The notes beneath the pieces are model-generated. The model made no database searches. It was not told the DNA's origin and saw only the letters and a list, made by a program, of their open reading frames with translations. Position numbers and translations under genes: made by a program. Shown in pieces: positions 6,780-16,572 of a DNA stretch of 64,000 bases (position 1 is the first letter of the stretch; every line of letters starts with the position of its first letter). This stretch comes from Dryocola sp051307055. Lineage in GTDB: Bacteria; Pseudomonadota; Gammaproteobacteria; Enterobacterales; Enterobacteriaceae. Location of the stretch: the NCBI RefSeq assembly GCF_051307055.1, contig NZ_CP149994.1:3534001-3598000 (forward strand). The letters run 5' to 3'.

Positions 6780-9653
6780 TTACTGATAGTCGCTCATCGG
6801 CACGCAGGAGCAGAACAGGTTACGGTCGCCATACACATCGTCCAGACGTTTAACGGTCGGCCAGTATTTGTTGCCGTGGCCGGTCGGGAAGACGGCCAGT
6901 TCGCGGGTGTAGGGATGCGTCCACTCGGCCACAATTTCGTCCTGCGTATGCGGCGCGTTCACCAGCGGGTTGTCTTCCAGCGGCCACTCCCCACGCGCTA
7001 CGCGATCGATTTCGGTACGGATGGTGAGCATGGCGTCGATAAAGCGGTCCAGCTCCAGCTTGCTTTCCGATTCCGTTGGCTCAACCATTAGCGTACCCGC
7101 AACCGGGAAGGACATGGTTGGCGCATGGAACCCGAAGTCAATCAGCCGTTTAGCGATATCAAGCTCGCTGATGCCGGTCTCTTCCTTCAGCGGACGAATA
7201 TCGAGGATGCATTCGTGCGCCACGCGGCCGTTTGCGCCGGTATAGAGCACCGGGAAGGCGGACTGCAGGCGGCTGGCGATATAGTTCGCATTCAGGATCG
7301 CCACCTGGCTTGCTTTCTTCAGCCCTTCGGCGCCCATCATGCGGATGTACATCCAGCTGATTGGCAGGATCGAGGCGCTGCCGAACGGTGCGGCAGAAAC
7401 CGCGCCCTGCTGGGTCAGCATCTCTTCAATTTGCACCACGCTGTGGCCCGGTACAAAAGGCGCCAGATGCGCTTTCACGCCGATTGGGCCCATACCCGGA
7501 CCGCCGCCGCCGTGTGGAATGCAGAAGGTTTTATGCAGGTTGAGGTGCGAAACGTCCGCGCCGATATGGCCAGGCGATGTGATGCCGACCTGGGCATTCA
7601 TGTTCGCGCCGTCCAGATAGACCTGGCCGCCGTACTGGTAAACAACCTGGCAAACTTCGCGGATGGTTTCTTCGTATACGCCGTGCGTTGACGGATAGGT
7701 CACCATGATGCAGGAAAGCTCGGCGCCCGCCTGCTCTGCCTTCGCACGCAGATCCTGAAGATCGATGTTGCCCTGCTTGTCGCACGCAACGACGATCACT
7801 TCCATGCCCGCCATTTGTGCGGAGGCCGGGTTGGTGCCGTGCGCGGAACTTGGGATCAGGCAGATATTACGCCCGGCTTCGTTGCGGCTTTCGTGGTAGC
7901 GGCGAATCGCCAGCAGGCCAGCATATTCACCCTGCGCGCCAGAGTTTGGCTGCATGCAAAGCGCGTCGTAGCCGGTCAGCTTCACCAGCCAGTCGGACAG
8001 CTGGGCAATCATCTGGTGGTAGCCTTCCGCCTGGTTTGCCGGACAGAACGGATGCAGCTCGGCAAATTCCGGCCAGGTGACAGGGATCATTTCCGCCGCG
8101 GCGTTAAGCTTCATGGTGCAGGAGCCGAGCGGGATCATCGCCTGGTTGAGCGCCAGATCTTTGCGCTCCAGAGAGTGCATATAGCGCATCATTTCGGTTT
8201 CGCTATGATAGCGATTGAACACCGGGTGAGTCAGAATTTCATCTTCGCGCAGCATTGCCGCCGGGATAGAGAGGCTGTCGCCGGCAACGTCCCGATCCAG
8301 CTTGTCGATATCCAGACCGTGGTTATCGCCCAGCAGCACGGTGAACAGCGCCTGCACGTCTTCGCGGGTGGTCGCTTCGTCAAGCGTAATGCCTACCGCG
8401 CCCAGAATGTCGCTGCGCAGGTTGATTTCGTTTGCTTCGGCACGCGCCAGCACGGCGGCTTTATCGGCCACTTCCACGCATAGCGTGTCGAACCAGTGTT
8501 TATGGCGCAGCACCAGGCCGCTCTTTTGCAGGCCAGCGGCAAGAATATCGGTCAGGCGATGAATGCGGCCGGCAATACGTTTCAGGCCAGCCGGGCCGTG
8601 GAATACTGCGTACAGGCTGGCAATGTTGGCCAGCAGCACCTGAGAGGTACAGATGTTGGAGTTCGCTTTCTCGCGGCGGATATGCTGCTCGCGAGTCTGC
8701 ATCGCCATACGCAGCGCGGTGCGGCCGGCAGCGTCGCGAGAAACGCCGATGATACGACCCGGCATGGAACGTTTGAATTCGTCACGCGCGGCGAAGAATG
8801 CCGCATGCGGGCCGCCGTAGCCCATCGGCACGCCAAAGCGCTGCGCGGAGCCGAAGACGATGTCTGCGCCCTGTTTACCCGGCGCGGTAAGCAGCACCAG
8901 CGACATAAAGTCAGCGGCCACGCTTACCACTACTTTACGTTGTTTTAACTCTTCGATGAGCGCGCTGTAATCGTGCACTTCGCCGGTGGTGCCAACCTGT
9001 TGCAGCAGCACGCCGAACACGTCCTGATGATCCAGCACTTTTGCTGCCTCATCGACAATCACGTCAAAACCGAAGGTTTCCGCACGGGTACGCACCACGT
9101 CCAGCGTCTGCGGATGAATGTCCGCCGCCACGAAGAAACGGTTGGCGTTCTTCAGTTTGCTTACGCGCTTAGCCATCGCCATGGCTTCTGCGGCGGCGGT
9201 GGCTTCATCAAGCAGCGAGGCGGAGGCGATATCCAGCCCTGTCAAATCCAGCGTTACCTGCTGGAAGTTAAGCAGCGCTTCCAGACGGCCCTGAGAAACT
9301 TCCGGCTGATAAGGCGTATAGGCGGTGTACCAGCCCGGGTTTTCCAGCATATTACGCAGAATCACCGGCGGGGTTTGCACCGCGGTGTAACCCATCCCGA
9401 TGTAGGTTTTGAAACGCTTATTGCGGCTGGCAATGGCTTTGAGTTCAGCCAGCGCGGCGAATTCCGTTGCCGCTTCGCCCACCTGCGGCGGCTGTGCGAG
9501 CTGAATATCAGCCGGCACAATAGTGGAAATCAGTTCATTTAAAGAACCTGCTCCCACGGCCTCCAGCATTTCGTGCTGCTGCTGGGCGGAGGGGCCAATG
9601 TGGCGATCGATAAACGCTTCGTGATTCTCAAGGCTACGTAAGGACTGGGTCAT
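6780..9653 (-). CDS. gcvP: glycine dehydrogenase (decarboxylating), P protein
   Basis: The 957-residue protein is the P subunit of the glycine cleavage system. With pyridoxal phosphate it decarboxylates glycine and transfers the aminomethyl group to the lipoyl arm of GcvH. Length and sequence fit the long, fused bacterial GcvP. The PLP lysine lies in the LNLHKTFCIPHGGGGPG segment near residue 705. It is the last gene of gcvT-gcvH-gcvP. A 127-base gap with two REP-like palindromes separates it from gcvH, which may lower or stabilise upstream message independently of gcvP. Confidence 0.98.
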   Translation of the reverse strand: MTQSLRSLENHEAFIDRHIGPSAQQQHEMLEAVGAGSLNELISTIVPADIQLAQPPQVGEAATEFAALAELKAIASRNKRFKTYIGMGYTAVQTPPVILRNMLENPGWYTAYTPYQPEVSQGRLEALLNFQQVTLDLTGLDIASASLLDEATAAAEAMAMAKRVSKLKNANRFFVAADIHPQTLDVVRTRAETFGFDVIVDEAAKVLDHQDVFGVLLQQVGTTGEVHDYSALIEELKQRKVVVSVAADFMSLVLLTAPGKQGADIVFGSAQRFGVPMGYGGPHAAFFAARDEFKRSMPGRIIGVSRDAAGRTALRMAMQTREQHIRREKANSNICTSQVLLANIASLYAVFHGPAGLKRIAGRIHRLTDILAAGLQKSGLVLRHKHWFDTLCVEVADKAAVLARAEANEINLRSDILGAVGITLDEATTREDVQALFTVLLGDNHGLDIDKLDRDVAGDSLSIPAAMLREDEILTHPVFNRYHSETEMMRYMHSLERKDLALNQAMIPLGSCTMKLNAAAEMIPVTWPEFAELHPFCPANQAEGYHQMIAQLSDWLVKLTGYDALCMQPNSGAQGEYAGLLAIRRYHESRNEAGRNICLIPSSAHGTNPASAQMAGMEVIVVACDKQGNIDLQDLRAKAEQAGAELSCIMVTYPSTHGVYEETIREVCQVVYQYGGQVYLDGANMNAQVGITSPGHIGADVSHLNLHKTFCIPHGGGGPGMGPIGVKAHLAPFVPGHSVVQIEEMLTQQGAVSAAPFGSASILPISWMYIRMMGAEGLKKASQVAILNANYIASRLQSAFPVLYTGANGRVAHECILDIRPLKEETGISELDIAKRLIDFGFHAPTMSFPVAGTLMVEPTESESKLELDRFIDAMLTIRTEIDRVARGEWPLEDNPLVNAPHTQDEIVAEWTHPYTRELAVFPTGHGNKYWPTVKRLDDVYGDRNLFCSCVPMSDYQ

Positions 9654-9688
9654 GAGCGGTGATTCCTGAAAACATGCAGAACTTTAGC

Positions 9689-9770
9689 GGTGGATGGCGC
9701 GATGCTTATCCACCCTACAGAACAAGTCTCGGTGAACATTGTAGGGCGGATGAGCAGAGCGTCACCCGCC
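9689..9770. repeat. pair of REP-like palindromes between gcvH and gcvP
   Basis: GGTGGAT/ATCCACC (9689-9714) and GGCGGATG/CACCCGCC (9745-9770) form two palindromes inside the operon. Their position suggests a role in differential stability of the gcvTH and gcvP parts of the message. Confidence 0.6.
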
Positions 9771-9780
9771 AGATACGGTA

Positions 9781-10170
9781 TTACTCGTTTTCTAACAGGG
9801 CTTCATACGCGGCGGCATCCAGCAGACCGTCTAATTCGGACTCGTCGCTGGCTTTGATTTTGAAGATCCAGCCGCCGGCGTACGGCTCGCTGTTTACCAG
9901 CTCCGGCGTGCCTTCCAGCTCGCTGTTCACGGCGATGATTTCGCCGCTGACTGGCGCATAGATATCGGATGCGGCTTTCACGGATTCCGCAACGGCGCAG
10001 TCGTCGCCGGCGCTAACGGTGGCGCCCACTTCTGGCAGATCCACGAACACCATGTCACCGAGCAGCTCTTGCGCGTGCTCGGTGATCCCTACGGTCCAGC
10101 AGCCGTCCGCTTCTTTACGCAGCCATTCGTGTTCTTTGCTGTATTTCAGTTCATCAGGCACATTGCTCAT
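9781..10170 (-). CDS. gcvH: glycine cleavage system H protein
   Basis: The 129-residue lipoyl carrier shuttles the aminomethyl intermediate between GcvP, GcvT and lipoamide dehydrogenase. Lys65 in AESVKAASDIYAP is the lipoylation site. Full family length. It is the middle gene of the operon, 22 bases downstream of gcvT. Confidence 0.98.
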   Translation of the reverse strand: MSNVPDELKYSKEHEWLRKEADGCWTVGITEHAQELLGDMVFVDLPEVGATVSAGDDCAVAESVKAASDIYAPVSGEIIAVNSELEGTPELVNSEPYAGGWIFKIKASDESELDGLLDAAAYEALLENE

Positions 10171-10192
10171 TGTTCTTTTCCTCTATCAAAAT

Positions 10193-11290
10193 TTACTGTG
10201 CGACGGGTTTACCGGCGCGAACAAAAACAGGTTTAGTGACTTTTACCGGCATTTCGCGGTTGCGGATCTGGACGATGGCGGTATCGCCGATACCTGCCGG
10301 TACGCGCGCCAGAGCAATGCTGTAGCCAAGCGTTGGCGAGAAGGTGCCGCTGGTGATAACGCCTTCGCAGACGTTGCCGGATTCGTCGGTGAAACGAACG
10401 GGCAGTTCGTTACGCAATACGCCTTTTTCGGTCATGATCAGGCCGACCAGCTTCTCGGTGCCTTTTGCGCGCTGCGCTTCAAGCGCTTCGCGGCCGATAA
10501 AATCGCGCTCGGCAGGCTCCCATGCCACCGTCCAGCCCATGTTTGCCGCCAGCGGAGAAACGCCTTCGTCCATTTCCTGGCCGTAGAGGTTCATGCCCGC
10601 CTCCAGACGCAGCGTATCACGCGCGCCGAGGCCGCAAGGTTTAACGCCCGCTTCAACAAGCTGCGACCAGAACTCTGCGGCTTTCTCGTTCGGCATGGCA
10701 ATCTCATAGCCTGCTTCGCCGGTGTAGCCGGTGGTCGCAATAAACAGATCGCCCGCCTGCACGCCAAAGAACGGCTTCATCCCTTCTACCGCTTTGCGCT
10801 GCTCGTCGGTGAATAACGTTGCGGCTTTGGCCTGGGCATTCGGCCCCTGCACGGCAATCAAAGAAAGATCGTCTCGTACGGTCGCTTCAACCGCGAAGGG
10901 TTCGGCGTGCTGGTTGATCCACGCAAGATCTTTTTCGCGGGTGGCGGAGTTCACCACCAGGCGGAAATAGTCTTCGGTGAAGAAATAGATAATCAGATCG
11001 TCGATAACACCGCCGGACGCGTTGAGCATCCCGGTGTAAAGGGCTTTGCCCGGCTGGGTCAGTCTGGCAACGTCGTTGGCTACCAGGTAGCGCAGGAATT
11101 CACGGGTACGGCTGCCGTGTAAATCAACGATGGTCATGTGGGAAACATCGAACATGCCCGCATCGGTACGTACCGCGTGGTGTTCATCAATCTGCGAGCC
11201 GTAGTGCAGCGGCATCATCCAGCCATGGAAATCCACCATGCGGGCGCCGCAGAGATTATGTTGTTCAAACAAAGGGGTCTGTTGAGCCAT
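10193..11290 (-). CDS. gcvT: aminomethyltransferase, glycine cleavage T protein
   Basis: The 365-residue enzyme takes the aminomethyl group from GcvH, releasing ammonia and forming 5,10-methylenetetrahydrofolate. Sequence features include FDVSHM near the N-terminus and the GYTGEAGYEI folate-site region. The frame has a start codon at 11308, but the ATG at 11290 follows GAGGAAAAG at good spacing and gives the family N-terminus MAQQTPLFEQH. It is the first gene of gcvTHP; a long leader with a PurR-like operator precedes it. Confidence 0.97.
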   Translation of the reverse strand: MAQQTPLFEQHNLCGARMVDFHGWMMPLHYGSQIDEHHAVRTDAGMFDVSHMTIVDLHGSRTREFLRYLVANDVARLTQPGKALYTGMLNASGGVIDDLIIYFFTEDYFRLVVNSATREKDLAWINQHAEPFAVEATVRDDLSLIAVQGPNAQAKAATLFTDEQRKAVEGMKPFFGVQAGDLFIATTGYTGEAGYEIAMPNEKAAEFWSQLVEAGVKPCGLGARDTLRLEAGMNLYGQEMDEGVSPLAANMGWTVAWEPAERDFIGREALEAQRAKGTEKLVGLIMTEKGVLRNELPVRFTDESGNVCEGVITSGTFSPTLGYSIALARVPAGIGDTAIVQIRNREMPVKVTKPVFVRAGKPVAQ

Positions 11291-11723
11291 CTTTTCCTCT
11301 TTAACCAACTGGTTACAGGCGTTTTTACGCTTTGTCTGCCGTCAGAAGAGCCCGGCATCGCCACCGTTCCCGCCAGCGACGCAAACGTTACCTTTGCTCT
11401 GAACTTACCACTGAAAGAAGAGGTAAACCATATGGGAAGAGCGGCCATTCCATTAGCTTATGGTCATAACGGGCGCGGCAGCGTGTAGCGTATTCATCTG
11501 CAAAAATGCGAGGAAGTACGCATAAAACGGAAGTGTTAAGCGCGGAACTTAGAGTTAGCTAACATTTACGACCATTTCAGAAACAATTTCACTGCGCTCC
11601 TGAAAACATCACATTAAAAAATGTAATCCGAAATGAGAGGTGAGATTAGAATATTTCAAATGAGGGAACGCTTTCCCTTCCCGGCTGGCGGCAAGGGAAA
11701 TGTGACAAGGTTAACGTTATGCT
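11291..11723. other. 433-base regulatory region between gcvT and ubiI
   Basis: No credible gene is seen here. Both flanking genes lie on the minus strand, so this is the gcvTHP promoter region plus the ubiI 3' flank. In E. coli this region binds GcvA, Lrp, CRP and PurR; only the PurR-like site at 11379-11394 can be read with confidence. Several A/T-rich tracts at 11560-11660 fit Lrp/GcvA binding, which is inference. Confidence 0.6.
11379..11394 (-). promoter_or_regulatory. PurR operator upstream of gcvT
   Basis: ACGCAAACGTTACCTT matches the degenerate PurR consensus (ANGCAANCGNTTNCNT) at 11 of its 12 fixed positions. PurR control of gcvTHP is known in E. coli, which fits the demand for one-carbon units in purine synthesis. 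Confidence 0.65.
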
Positions 11724-12926
11724 TTAACGCAGCCAGGAAGGTAAATCCTGCAGCCCCATCGCCTGGCGGATCAATTTCTGTTTCACACCGGGCAGGTTGT
11801 CCGCAAGCTTCAGCCCGATATCACGCAGCAGCTTTTTCGCTGGATTGCTTCCTGCGAACAAATCGCGAAAGCCCTGCATGCTCGCCAGCATCATTGCCGC
11901 GCTATGCTTACGGCTACGCTCGTAGCGCCGCAGATACAGATATTGGCCGATATCCTTGCCCTGGCGATGCGCGCGACGAATTTCATCAATCAGCCCGGCG
12001 GCATCCATAAAACCAAGGTTGACGCCCTGCCCGGCCAGCGGATGGATAGTATGCGCCGCATCGCCCACCAGCGCGAGGCGGTGAGCGGCAAAATTACGCG
12101 CGTAACGGCCCGTTAGCGGGAAAACCTGGCGCTCGCTTTCAAGGTTGCATAGTCCAAGGCGCATATCAAAGGCTACGCCAAGGGCCTGGTTAAACGCTTC
12201 GGGCGCGGCATGCTGCATACGCTCCGCTTCCAGCTGCGGCAACGACCAGACAATCGAGCACAGATGCGTATCGGCAAGCGGCAGGAAAGCCAGAATGCCT
12301 TCGCCGTGAAAGACCTGCCGCGCAACAGCCTGATGCGGCTGGGCAGTACGAATGGTGGCGACAAGGGCGTGCTGGTGATAATCCCAGAACGTGAGCGGGA
12401 TATCGGCCTGCTTTCGCAGCCAGGAGTTTGCGCCGTCGGCCCCTACGACCAGGCGGGCCGTCAGCATTGCGCCATCTTTCAGGGTGATAAAGGCTTCATT
12501 TTCACCCCAGGCTACCTGCTGCAGTTCAGCCGGCGCTATCAGTGTGATATCCGGGCACTGCTCCGCCCGCTGCCAGAGCGCATGATGAATTACCGAATTT
12601 TCGATAATGTGCCCCAGATGGCTGAAACCATAGGTTTTGTCATCAAAGGTAATCCGCCCGAAGCTGTCCCGATCCCAGACTTCCATGCCGTGATAAACGC
12701 TGGCACGCCGGGCGATGATAGCCGGCCAGACGCCAAGGTGAGCCAGCAGTTTTTCGCTGGCAGCGTTTATGGCCGAAACCCGCAGTGCCGGAGGGGCATC
12801 GGGGGCCTGCGGCTGCGGAGGCTGACTTTCCAGCACCGCCACGCGAAGACCGCTCCCCTGCAGGCCGCAGGCGACCGCCAGACCCACCATGCCGCCACCA
12901 ACAATCGCCACATCAACGCTTTGCAA
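11724..12926 (-). CDS. ubiI: ubiquinone C5-hydroxylase (FAD monooxygenase, formerly VisC)
   Basis: The 400-residue flavoprotein monooxygenase carries an FAD-binding GGGMVGLAVACGL motif at residues 10-22. It has the DG motif (VVGADGANSWLRKQA) and the GDAAHTIHPLAGQGVNLG motif of UbiH/COQ6 proteins. It hydroxylates the ring of the ubiquinone precursor in aerobic growth. It is the last gene of ygfB-pepP-ubiH-ubiI, 12 bases after ubiH. Confidence 0.96.
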   Translation of the reverse strand: MQSVDVAIVGGGMVGLAVACGLQGSGLRVAVLESQPPQPQAPDAPPALRVSAINAASEKLLAHLGVWPAIIARRASVYHGMEVWDRDSFGRITFDDKTYGFSHLGHIIENSVIHHALWQRAEQCPDITLIAPAELQQVAWGENEAFITLKDGAMLTARLVVGADGANSWLRKQADIPLTFWDYHQHALVATIRTAQPHQAVARQVFHGEGILAFLPLADTHLCSIVWSLPQLEAERMQHAAPEAFNQALGVAFDMRLGLCNLESERQVFPLTGRYARNFAAHRLALVGDAAHTIHPLAGQGVNLGFMDAAGLIDEIRRAHRQGKDIGQYLYLRRYERSRKHSAAMMLASMQGFRDLFAGSNPAKKLLRDIGLKLADNLPGVKQKLIRQAMGLQDLPSWLR

Positions 12927-12938
12927 ATTGACTCTCCT

Positions 12939-14117
12939 TTAACGCGCAACCCAGCCAAGGGTGCGCTGTGCCAGCACATCGCGTGCCGGAGTAAAATGTT
13001 CCATCGCCATCAGACCAAGATTACGCCCGGCGACCAGCGGCGCCCAACGGTTGGCGAATAAATGCACCAGCCCGTCCGTTACGCCAACGGTAGCGGCTCT
13101 ATCCAGTGCCCGGCGCTGTTGATATGCTGCCAGAACCGGATAGCTGCCCGGATCCTGCTGCGCCTGCCAGGCGGCCGTCAGCGATTCGGCAAGCGATATG
13201 ACGTCGCGCAAGCCGAGATTAAAGCCCTGCCCGGCTATCGGATGCAGGGTTTGCGACGCATTGCCAACGAGCGCCACGCGGTGCGAAACCGTTTGTGAAG
13301 CGGTAGTCAGCGCCAGCGGATAGATATTACGGACGCCTGCGTGCGTGATACGACCAAGACGCCAGCCAAAAGCACGCTGCAATTCGTTGCAGAATCGCGC
13401 GTCATCCCAGCTTTTCACCTCTTCCAGCGCATCCTGCGGATGACACCAGACCAGCGAGCTGCGCCCGCCGGACATTGGCAGCATCGCCAGCGGGCCATAC
13501 TGCGTGAAACGCTCGAACGCACGGCCATTATGCGGCAGCGCGGTAGTGACGTTCGCAATAGCGGCGATCTGCCGGTAGTCCTCCTGCTGCCAGGTAATAC
13601 CGCACTGCGCCGCAAGCCCGGAGCGTGAGCCGTCTGCCGCGATTAGCAGCTTGCCTTCCAGCACGGCGCCGTTATCAAGTGCAACGCTAACGCGATGCGC
13701 TTCACGAGTGAAGGAAGCTACGCGCTGCGGACAATGCAGCGTGACGCCAGGCGCTTTACGCAACAGCGCAAACAGCCGCTGGCCGACATCATGCAGCTCA
13801 ACCACCTGCCCCAGCGCGCCAATCTGATAATCTTCCGCCAGGAGAGTGACAAAACCGGCGTGGCCTCGATCGCTCACGTGCACGGAAGTGATTGCGGTTG
13901 CACAGGACGAAATCGCAGGCCAGACGCCGATGTTAGTCAACTGCTGGCAGGTGCCCTGCGCCAGCGCAATCGCACGGGCGTCGAAGCCTGGATGAAGCGC
14001 TGAGTCAGGCTCGGTTGCTTCTACCAGATGTACCGGCAGCCTGCCGTCCGTCATTTGAGAGAGGGCAAGCGCAAGCGTTGCGCCATTCATGCCGCCGCCG
14101 ACAATTATCACGCTCAT
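12939..14117 (-). CDS. ubiH: 2-octaprenyl-6-methoxyphenol hydroxylase
   Basis: The 392-residue FAD monooxygenase is homologous to its neighbour UbiI and acts at a different ring position in aerobic ubiquinone synthesis. FAD motifs are GGGMNGATLALAL (7-19), AADGSRSGL and GNASQTLHPIAGQGFNLGLRD. Asn replaces the usual Asp at the start of the third motif (GNAS instead of GDAA), which is also seen in UbiH proteins. The start overlaps the pepP stop by four bases, so translation is probably coupled. Confidence 0.96.
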   Translation of the reverse strand: MSVIIVGGGMNGATLALALSQMTDGRLPVHLVEATEPDSALHPGFDARAIALAQGTCQQLTNIGVWPAISSCATAITSVHVSDRGHAGFVTLLAEDYQIGALGQVVELHDVGQRLFALLRKAPGVTLHCPQRVASFTREAHRVSVALDNGAVLEGKLLIAADGSRSGLAAQCGITWQQEDYRQIAAIANVTTALPHNGRAFERFTQYGPLAMLPMSGGRSSLVWCHPQDALEEVKSWDDARFCNELQRAFGWRLGRITHAGVRNIYPLALTTASQTVSHRVALVGNASQTLHPIAGQGFNLGLRDVISLAESLTAAWQAQQDPGSYPVLAAYQQRRALDRAATVGVTDGLVHLFANRWAPLVAGRNLGLMAMEHFTPARDVLAQRTLGWVAR

Positions 14118-15430
14118 AGCTGACGCGCCGCTGTCATTAAGGCTTCAATATCATCGGCAGATTTCACTACGCTCGTCGTCAGATTTTCATTGCCTTCGGC
14201 GGTGATGACTATATCGTCTTCGATACGAATACCGATGCCCCGGTACTCCGCCGGGACATCCGCATCCGGTGCGATGTACAAACCAGGTTCAACGGTAATC
14301 ACCATGCCCGGCTCAAGCAGCCGGGAACGATCCGGGCCATACGCGCCGACATCGTGTACATCCAGCCCCAGCCAGTGGCTCAGGCCATGCATGAAGAAAG
14401 CGCGATGCGCGTTATCGGCGATTAGTTGCTCAACGTCGCCATTGAGAATGCCGAGTTTCACCAGCCCGCTAACCATAATATGGAGCACCTCGCCGGTGAC
14501 GTCCTGCATTGAGATACCAGGGCGATACAGCTTCAGCGCGGTTTCCAGAGATTCGAGAACGATGTCGTAAATCGCCCGCTGCGGCGCGGTAAATTTACCG
14601 CTCACCGGGAAAGTGCGGGTGATGTCGCCCGCATAGCCTTTGTATTCGCAGCCTGCGTCAATCAATACCAGATCGCCGTCGCGCAATTCGCTTTCGTTTT
14701 CGGTGTAGTGCAGGATGCAGCCGTTTTCACCGCTGCCAACGATAGTGTTATAGGACGGGTAGCGCGCGCCGTGGCGGGTAAACTCATGCAGAATTTCGCC
14801 TTCAAGCTGGTATTCGAATATGCCAGGGCGGCATTTTTGCATCGCACGAGTGTGGGCCAGCGCGGTGATTTCACCTGCGCGGCGCAGCACGGCAATCTCT
14901 TCTTCGGATTTGAACAGCCGCATCTCATGCAACCAGGGACGCCAGTCGGTGAGCGTTGCCGGCGCACAGAGATTCTGGCGAGAGCCACGACGCAGTTTAT
15001 CCAGCGCGGCAAAGACGATGCTGTCCGCATAGGCATATTCGCCCTGAGCGTGGTAGACGACATCCAGGCCGTTCAGCAGCTGGTACAACTGCTCGTCAAT
15101 TTCAGAAAAAGCTAAGGCGCGGTCGACCGCCAGTTTTTCCGGCGCGGCTTCCTGCCCCAGACGACGGCCAAACCAGATTTCGGCGGTTTTATCGCGTAGC
15201 CGGTTGAAGAGCACGCTGTGGTTGTGGTGTTCATCGCTTTTGATAAGGATCAGCACGGCTTCTGGTTCGTTGAAACCGGTGAGATACCAGAAGTCGCTGT
15301 TCTGGCGGTACGGGTATTCGCTGTCTGCGCTGCGCGTCGCCTCGGGAGCCGCAAAAATTAGCGCGGCGCTGGCCGGGGCCATTCTCGCCAGCAGCGCCTG
15401 GCGACGACGAAGAAATTCCTGCTGAGTCAT
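14114..15430 (-). CDS. pepP: Xaa-Pro aminopeptidase P
   Basis: The 438-residue metallopeptidase releases an N-terminal residue when proline is second. The C-terminal pita-bread fold carries the dinuclear metal ligands in LIDAGCEYKGYAGDITRTFP (two Asp), HGLSHWLGLDVHD (His), TVEPGLYI (Glu) and IRIEDDIVIT (Glu). The N-terminal half is the aminopeptidase P domain. It lies between ygfB and ubiH in the same order as in E. coli. Confidence 0.97.
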   Translation of the reverse strand: MTQQEFLRRRQALLARMAPASAALIFAAPEATRSADSEYPYRQNSDFWYLTGFNEPEAVLILIKSDEHHNHSVLFNRLRDKTAEIWFGRRLGQEAAPEKLAVDRALAFSEIDEQLYQLLNGLDVVYHAQGEYAYADSIVFAALDKLRRGSRQNLCAPATLTDWRPWLHEMRLFKSEEEIAVLRRAGEITALAHTRAMQKCRPGIFEYQLEGEILHEFTRHGARYPSYNTIVGSGENGCILHYTENESELRDGDLVLIDAGCEYKGYAGDITRTFPVSGKFTAPQRAIYDIVLESLETALKLYRPGISMQDVTGEVLHIMVSGLVKLGILNGDVEQLIADNAHRAFFMHGLSHWLGLDVHDVGAYGPDRSRLLEPGMVITVEPGLYIAPDADVPAEYRGIGIRIEDDIVITAEGNENLTTSVVKSADDIEALMTAARQL

Positions 15431-15454
15431 GACACCTCCTGAAGCTTATTATCC

Positions 15455-16033
15455 TTAATGAAGCGTAGGCTTACGCACTTCCGGCGCGGTTGGCGCCGGG
15501 CGAGTGAAGGTGTCATGGCAGAGCAACGCGGCAACGCGCACGTACTCAATGATCTCTTCCAGCGACATCTCCAGCTCTTCCTGATCCTCGTCTTCATCAT
15601 AACCAAGCTGGGCGATGTTGCGCAGATCGTCAATGGCTTCGCCGGTTTCGCCGGTGACTTTATCAAGCTTAGGCTGGCTGACGCCGAGGCCCAGCAGGAA
15701 GTGGTTCACCCAACCGGCCAGCGCGTCCGCGCGGTCAAATACCGTGGCGTCGTCGCCGTCTGGCAGATAAAGCTGGAACAGAAAGCCGTCGTCTTCCAGC
15801 GCATCGCCGGTTGCCGCATGCATATCACGCAGGGTATCGGCCAGGTTCTGGCTAAACGCCAGACCTTCATTTGTCAGGTCATGCAGCAGCGGTTGCCAGC
15901 TGCTGTCTTTATTACCACCGCACAGCATGCCGCTGATTAAGCCGTGCATTTCCGCAGGGGTAAGCCCCACGCCTTGTTCGTTCAAAAGTTGGCTTACGGC
16001 GTCGTAGCCTGGCATAGCGTTCTGTATAGACAT
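15455..16033 (-). CDS. ygfB: UPF0149-family protein YgfB
   Basis: The 192-residue acidic, helical protein is of the YecA/YgfB (UPF0149) family with no established enzymatic role. The start at 16033 gives MSIQNAMPGYDAV, the family N-terminus; a second start codon lies two codons upstream. It is the first gene of the pepP-ubiH-ubiI operon and divergent from zapA. Confidence 0.95.
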   Translation of the reverse strand: MSIQNAMPGYDAVSQLLNEQGVGLTPAEMHGLISGMLCGGNKDSSWQPLLHDLTNEGLAFSQNLADTLRDMHAATGDALEDDGFLFQLYLPDGDDATVFDRADALAGWVNHFLLGLGVSQPKLDKVTGETGEAIDDLRNIAQLGYDEDEDQEELEMSLEEIIEYVRVAALLCHDTFTRPAPTAPEVRKPTLH

Positions 16034-16201
16034 GCGCATTCGTCATCGTTGGCAGGGATAGTTCATGTTATGCTACCACCAGGGACTCCGGGGCACCAGA
16101 AAAGGGCTTGTATCTTCATAACGGGGTAGCTATAGTGACGCCCCTTTCGTGGCCTGTTAACGGGTTACGACAGGCAGGCGAGTTAACAGCAGGAAGGTGG
16201 C

Positions 16202-16531
16202 ATGTCTGCACAACCAGTCGATATCCAAATTTTCGGTCGTTCATTGCGCGTGAATTGTCCGCCTGAACAACAGGATGCGCTGAATCAGGCTGCGGTTGAG
16301 CTGGATCAGCGGTTGCAAGATTTAAAAGTTCGCACTAGAGTCACAAATACTGAGCAGTTAGTTTTCATCGCGGCGCTGAACATTTGCTACGAATTAGCTC
16401 AGGAAAAATCGAAAACCCGTGACTATGCTGCTAACATGGAGCAGCGGATCAAAATGTTACAGCAGACCATTGAACAGGCGTTACTTGAGCAAGGTCGCAT
16501 AACAGACAGACAGGGTCCAAACTTTGAATAA
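16202..16531 (+). CDS. zapA: cell division protein ZapA
   Basis: This 109-residue FtsZ-ring stabiliser has an N-terminal globular part (MSAQPVDIQIFGRSLRVNCP) followed by a C-terminal coiled coil (about 60-100). As a dimer or tetramer it cross-links FtsZ filaments and links to ZapB. It sits immediately upstream of the 6S RNA gene and divergent from ygfB, as in E. coli. Confidence 0.97.
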   Translation: MSAQPVDIQIFGRSLRVNCPPEQQDALNQAAVELDQRLQDLKVRTRVTNTEQLVFIAALNICYELAQEKSKTRDYAANMEQRIKMLQQTIEQALLEQGRITDRQGPNFE

Positions 16532-16572
16532 CGCTTCACAGTTGTCTATGGTAGAGTAACTGTGAAGGAAAA

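Noticed and set aside
11138..11488. 116-codon frame across the gcvT start and its promoter region
   Set aside because: Half lies antisense to gcvT and the rest covers the PurR-site region; no homologue is recognisable.
11291..11723. glycine riboswitch upstream of gcvT
   Set aside because: Enterobacterial gcvTHP is controlled by GcvA, Lrp and PurR. No tandem glycine aptamer pattern could be traced in this region.
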